Shown here piece by piece: positions 63,304 to 64,000 of a DNA stretch of 64,000 bases. The stretch is from NCBI GenBank assembly GCA_964636985.1, contig CAZWSX010000014.1, positions 122,504 through 186,503 on the forward strand, given 5' to 3'. Made by a program: the position numbers and the translations under genes. Source of the DNA: CAZWSX01 sp964636985. Lineage in GTDB: Bacteria > Planctomycetota > Planctomycetia > Pirellulales > Pirellulaceae. Position 1 is the stretch's first letter, and every line of letters begins with the position of its first letter. The notes under the pieces are model-generated. The model searched no databases and was not told the origin of the DNA. It worked only from the letters and a program-made list of their open reading frames with translations.

Positions 63304-64000
63304 TTATTGCCACCACCACGAGTTGCTTGCCTTCGGCGAGGCTTGTTCGCGAGTGCTGGCGACTTCGGCCTTCACTTCGGTCTTGTCGGCAACTTGCCAC
63401 GAGTTGATTTCGACGCCGCCCGAGGCCAGGACCACCATGCCGCGGCCCGAACCAGTCACAGCACACTTGGTCGGAACAACCTTAGGAGCGTCACCGCTCT
63501 CGAGCGTCATTTCGGTGGTCGTCAGAGTCGGCAGTTCGCAGCCGGCTTTTTCCATCAGGCCTTCTTTGCGAATCAGGGCCGCGATCACGCACAGATCCAT
63601 CGCGTTGCGAAGTTCGCCGAAGACCGGGTCCTTCGCAGCAAGGGCACCATATTTTTCAGTGAGCTTTTCAGCCCAACGTTGAGCTTGCGGGCTGGCCTTG
63701 CCGGTTCGCGTCACACTACCATCGTTGTTGATGTGGTCGTCGGCGGTCATCGCTTTGACGCCCACGCCTTTGAGTTCGAATCCGAGGTGATCTTCGGTGC
63801 GCGACACGGGCTCGTAGTTGCAAGCCAACCACCAGCGAGGCATCGCGTTGTTGATCTTGCCGCTCTTCACCATGCTCAAGTAGCTGGGGATGCCAGGAAC
63901 CGGAGCCTTGTCGAATTCCATCGCCAACCGCTTCATGCGATAGTCGGCGGCGACCAGCACGCGAGCGAAGTTGGTGTTCGAAGCGACCCCCGTCACGGTG
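63304..64000 (-). CDS. DUF1598 family protein, partial (N-terminal part outside window)
   Basis: The last 230 residues or so of a longer protein that runs off the window end. FARVLVAADYRMKRLAMEFD, MPRWWLACNYEP and QRWAEKLTEKYGALAAKDP match DUF1598, a family found mainly in planctomycetes. Function unknown; many members are large secreted proteins. Cysteines near DLCVIAALI and KAGCELP are present. The GTG at 63996 is probably an internal codon. Confidence 0.85.
   Translation of the reverse strand, partial: TVTGVASNTNFARVLVAADYRMKRLAMEFDKAPVPGIPSYLSMVKSGKINNAMPRWWLACNYEPVSRTEDHLGFELKGVGVKAMTADDHINNDGSVTRTGKASPQAQRWAEKLTEKYGALAAKDPVFGELRNAMDLCVIAALIRKEGLMEKAGCELPTLTTTEMTLESGDAPKVVPTKCAVTGSGRGMVVLASGGVEINSWQVADKTEVKAEVASTREQASPKASNSWWWQ

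Overview
The window looks like chromosomal DNA of a planctomycete, most likely of the Pirellula/Rhodopirellula type. The pointers are protein families concentrated in that phylum: a BBP7-type outer-membrane barrel, a DUF1598 protein, serine/threonine kinases with the planctomycete N-terminal helical module, an arylsulfatase, and genes of tetrahydromethanopterin/methanofuran-linked C1 metabolism in a non-methanogen. The DNA is GC-rich, densely coding, and carries GC-rich palindromic intergenic repeats. I see no tRNA, rRNA, CRISPR array, insertion sequence or prophage.

Layout. 0.3-7.5 kb: kinase, serC-serA (serine synthesis), sulfatase, SMI1/KNR4 protein. 7.8-11.6 kb: an MFS transporter / SIS isomerase / ROK kinase operon and a DUF6174-like protein. 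11.8-18.8 kb: pyruvate kinase, TPR protein, methionine salvage genes mtnB-mtnD-mtnC, a secreted protein and an RbfA-like protein. 18.8-21.6 kb: a large transmembrane pseudokinase. 22.2-23.6 kb: BBP7 barrel. 23.7-31.7 kb: a five-gene minus-strand cluster (short SecA-like ATPase, GAF-HlyD, HlyD, PqqD-like/M50/HlyD fusion, DUF3467). 32.0-34.4 kb: modABC molybdate importer. 34.7-39.3 kb: MMPL/RND transporter and a membrane protein. 39.4-43.6 kb: Gfo/Idh/MocA oxidoreductase plus PhyH dioxygenase, then two tandemly duplicated alpha/beta hydrolases. 43.6-48.4 kb: terpene-cyclase-fold protein, small membrane proteins, coaD. 48.5-53.9 kb: branched-chain amino-acid-type ABC importer livJHMGF. 54.3-60.5 kb: SUF iron-sulfur cluster operon (sufR, nuoB, sufC, sufB, sufD, Rieske protein, sufT). 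60.6-63.3 kb: three genes matching methanofuran biosynthesis enzymes (MfnD-, MfnF- and MfnE-like). The end is cut inside a DUF1598 gene.

How genes work together. The SUF run makes, regulates and matures Fe-S clusters and includes two likely Fe-S clients (NuoB, Rieske). It lacks the cysteine desulfurase SufS. The MfnD/F/E trio fits a cofactor pathway for methanofuran-linked formaldehyde oxidation. The SecA-like/HlyD/M50 cluster has the parts of an envelope export or processing machine: a cytoplasmic ATPase, periplasmic adaptors, an intramembrane protease, cytoplasmic GAF sensors and an RRE-like peptide-binding domain.

Most unusual points: the SecA-HlyD-M50 cluster; a LivG ATPase with about 170 inserted residues, including two predicted membrane helices, inside its nucleotide-binding domain; the pseudokinase that has lost the key catalytic residues; and a nested inverted repeat of about 190 bp upstream of the Rieske gene.
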